From Patescibacteria group bacterium (GTDB taxonomy: Bacteria > Patescibacteriota > Dojkabacteria > JAKAPS01): 51,194 bases of DNA. Positions within the stretch are counted from its first letter, which is position 1. Every line of letters begins with the position of its first letter. Below the pieces are notes generated by a model. That model did not search any database, was not told where the DNA came from, and worked only from the letters and a program-made list of their open reading frames with translations. Below, one piece after another: positions 49,433 through 51,194 of this stretch. Location: the NCBI GenBank assembly GCA_025450075.1, contig JANWIC010000021.1, positions 1 through 51,194 of the forward strand, given 5' to 3'. The position numbers were made by a program, and so were the translations under genes.

Positions 49433-51194
49433 ATGTCTGAAATCGCTTTCTCCCAAGCTTCACCGAGCTTTTTGTCAGTAATACACCGGCATATAGTGAG
49501 TAGTGCAAGTGTATTGTTACTGCTTACCACATTGGGGATGGCGGTATATTCGTTCAATAATACAAGCGTAGTATATCACGCCGTACAAAGCAGTGCTGCT
49601 GGAAAACCGCTTGTTGCAATTAACAGCATGCCAAGTATGCGTCCCTGGAGATATCCGAAGGGAAATCCTGACGGATGGTGGGAAGATACTTCTTGCGGAA
49701 ATCAGTGGCAAACCTGGCTATCTAATGATATGACATATGCACAACAATTAAATGTAGGGATTTTGCGAACAGAATTTCCATGGGCACTTATGGAACCAAG
49801 TCAGGGGCAGTATGACTGGACTCGTTCCGATGCTATCGTCAATGCAGCAATTGCTCATGACATTCAATTGCAACCGATCATTGTGTATACGCCATCATGG
49901 ATTAATTCAGATCCTACCCAATCCCCCACTGCTGTCGAGTTTAGCGGCTTTGTGAATACATTGGTAAGCAGGTATAAATCATCAATACATTATTGGGAGA
50001 TGTGGAATGAACCGGATGGATATCATTACTGGAATGCAGGTGAAACTGCATATGTTCAAAATATCCTTATCCCCGGTTATAGCGCAGCAAAAAGCGCCGA
50101 TCCAAATGCGCAGGTTATTTTAGGTGCTCCAGCATCATTAAATACTGGATGGATAAACAATATTTATGCAATGGGAGGCGGAAATAGCTTTGATATTATG
50201 GCATGGCATGAATATACCGGAAGCAGCATTACAGGAGATGCAAAATCATTACAAACTCTTTTAGCCTCACATAATCAACCGAATAAACCTATATGGTTGG
50301 GAGAATTTGGTACGCAAGAATCAAGTATGAACGATACGCAACAAATCGGATTATTGGATAGTGTCTATTCAGCTGCAAATAGCGCTATTGCTGTTGCTGC
50401 ATGGTATACCATACGGGATGACAACTCAATGAGCGGTTGTACGACTATTGCTGTATCTGAAAATTGGGGACTTGTATTGCATGATGATGTAACAAAAAAG
50501 AATGGATTTGCCGAAATGCAAAAACTTGCAGGGGCTCCTTCATCTACTCCAACAAATACTCCAACCCTTACAAGTACTCCAACACCAACTCCGACAAGCT
50601 TGCCTACCAATTCTCCAACGGGTACACTTACTCTATTACCTTCGCATACACCGACCGTTACTCCTACAAATACACTCACACCTACACCGACGTGTACTGC
50701 TACAAAACCTTGTACAGTACCTACGACAACATGCGGTGTTGGTTCCGGGATAGCGCAAAATCCTTGTACTACGCTACAACCCTCATATATTGGCGAAGCA
50801 TGCCATCCTACTACAAGCAATTGTATGGGAAACAGCTGCTCTCCGAGTGTGACACGGTGTATTGGCAACCAGAGAAATTGCGTAACAACCGTTGCAACGA
50901 CAACCTGTTGGAGCGCAAGCTGTACACCAGCCGTTGTGACATGTCATACAGGAACAGGAATAACATGTACCAATATCCCTGAAAATGGAGTTGCAATGAT
51001 TGTAGATAACGGGAATATACCACTCTCAAATGTCGATGTAACATTTACGAATTCAGACGGATCTACAACAGTAGTGAGAACGAATAATGAAGGGATAGTA
51101 GCGATACCATCAGAAGGGACATTGAGTAAGGTAGTGGTAAGTAACAAAGAAGTAAAGGTAGGATCAGCAGTGAGTACGAATGAAGGGTATAAGG
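49433..51194 (+). CDS. Secreted clan GH-A glycoside hydrolase, 3'-truncated by window edge
   Basis: Open from ATG 49433 to the end (587 codons, no stop). A basic N-terminus and hydrophobic helix (~22-42) anchor or export it. The catalytic barrel (~60-380) has the acid/base W-E-M-W-N-E193-P and nucleophile I-W-L-G-E291-F-G of retaining clan GH-A enzymes (GH5/GH39-like); family and sugar are unsure. A Thr/Pro/Ser linker (~385-430, T-P-T repeats) and a stretch with about 14 Cys (~415-520) follow, then a beta domain (G-V-A-M-I-V-D-N-G, N-N-E-G-I-V-A-I-P) like Cna-B/carboxypeptidase-regulatory modules. It likely attacks an outside polysaccharide. Base composition is richer in GC than nearby genes. 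Confidence 0.8.
   Translation, partial: MSEIAFSQASPSFLSVIHRHIVSSASVLLLLTTLGMAVYSFNNTSVVYHAVQSSAAGKPLVAINSMPSMRPWRYPKGNPDGWWEDTSCGNQWQTWLSNDMTYAQQLNVGILRTEFPWALMEPSQGQYDWTRSDAIVNAAIAHDIQLQPIIVYTPSWINSDPTQSPTAVEFSGFVNTLVSRYKSSIHYWEMWNEPDGYHYWNAGETAYVQNILIPGYSAAKSADPNAQVILGAPASLNTGWINNIYAMGGGNSFDIMAWHEYTGSSITGDAKSLQTLLASHNQPNKPIWLGEFGTQESSMNDTQQIGLLDSVYSAANSAIAVAAWYTIRDDNSMSGCTTIAVSENWGLVLHDDVTKKNGFAEMQKLAGAPSSTPTNTPTLTSTPTPTPTSLPTNSPTGTLTLLPSHTPTVTPTNTLTPTPTCTATKPCTVPTTTCGVGSGIAQNPCTTLQPSYIGEACHPTTSNCMGNSCSPSVTRCIGNQRNCVTTVATTTCWSASCTPAVVTCHTGTGITCTNIPENGVAMIVDNGNIPLSNVDVTFTNSDGSTTVVRTNNEGIVAIPSEGTLSKVVVSNKEVKVGSAVSTNEGYK

Noticed and set aside
50530-50700. Short direct repeats that might be a CRISPR array
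   Set aside because: They are Thr-Pro codon repeats inside the open hydrolase frame, without constant-length spacers.
50365-50868. Minus-strand Val/Gly-rich 167-codon frame
   Set aside because: Its G-V-G-V repeats are the reverse of the Thr-Pro linker of the plus-strand hydrolase.
1-51194. Genetic code 25 (TGA as Gly), as in Gracilibacteria
   Set aside because: TGA ends genes normally (VIT transporter, rpe, second transketolase subunit) and the in-frame stops found are TAA only.

Overview
The window reads as a chromosomal piece of an AT-rich bacterium using genetic code 11 (TAA, TAG and TGA all end long genes). I infer a member of the Candidate Phyla Radiation (Patescibacteria), most likely Microgenomates-like. 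Reasons: Thr-Pro-Thr linkers, small membrane-anchored proteins with a Cys-rich 'CGGFI..P.TCP.GYTC' tail, short alpha-glucan phosphorylase and GlyRS forms, many orphan genes with a -10 box almost touching the start codon, and few multi-gene pathways. This placement is inference; no marker gene such as 16S rRNA or a ribosomal protein is present.

Layout. 1-5.6 kb: two orphan genes (the first cut by the window edge), a broken gene, a VIT-type metal transporter, purA and a GT4 glycosyltransferase. 5.7-15 kb: tRNA-Lys(CTT), orphans, aspS behind a T-box leader, alpha-glucan phosphorylase, a duplicated membrane protein, small decaying paralogues, a MutY-type glycosylase without its Fe-S cysteines, tRNA-Arg(TCG) and rubredoxin. 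15-21 kb: a compact pentose-phosphate block (rpiB, rpe, two-part transketolase, a HAD hydrolase; facing them zwf and gnd). 21-28.6 kb: RDD protein, orphan, typA, two envelope proteins, and glyS behind two tandem glycine T-boxes.

28.6-33.5 kb: an unusual minus-strand operon of two paralogous ~500-aa proteins of unknown function, an M24 peptidase-family protein and a cupin, driven by a near-consensus promoter and an attenuator-like leader. 33.5-40.6 kb: DHH and HIT proteins, a transglutaminase-like gene interrupted by TAA, a nucleoside deoxyribosyltransferase-like pseudogene, a degenerate aldo/keto reductase, a low-molecular-weight phosphatase, and a FAD monooxygenase with a palindromic operator.

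40.6-47.5 kb: the most striking part. Five gap-free copies of a 29-bp repeat, plus a sixth split copy, lie between one- to three-gene modules, all on the minus strand. The array ends at tRNA-Arg(TCT), whose 3' end resembles the repeat. It looks like successive insertions at a tRNA 3' end. Cargo: an IMPase-family phosphatase plus a small-molecule kinase, a NUDIX pseudogene, an SDR, and a trio of Ddl-like ATP-grasp, C39-like cysteine peptidase and PGM1-like ATP-grasp ligase that suggests a peptide-forming pathway. 47.5-51.2 kb: an orphan, a LUD-domain protein and the start of a large secreted clan GH-A glycoside hydrolase running off the window.

The housekeeping blocks give a sugar economy (glycogen phosphorolysis, oxidative and non-oxidative pentose phosphate routes) and two tRNA synthetases under tRNA-sensing control. 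The accessory part holds small-molecule-modifying enzymes, several visibly decaying.
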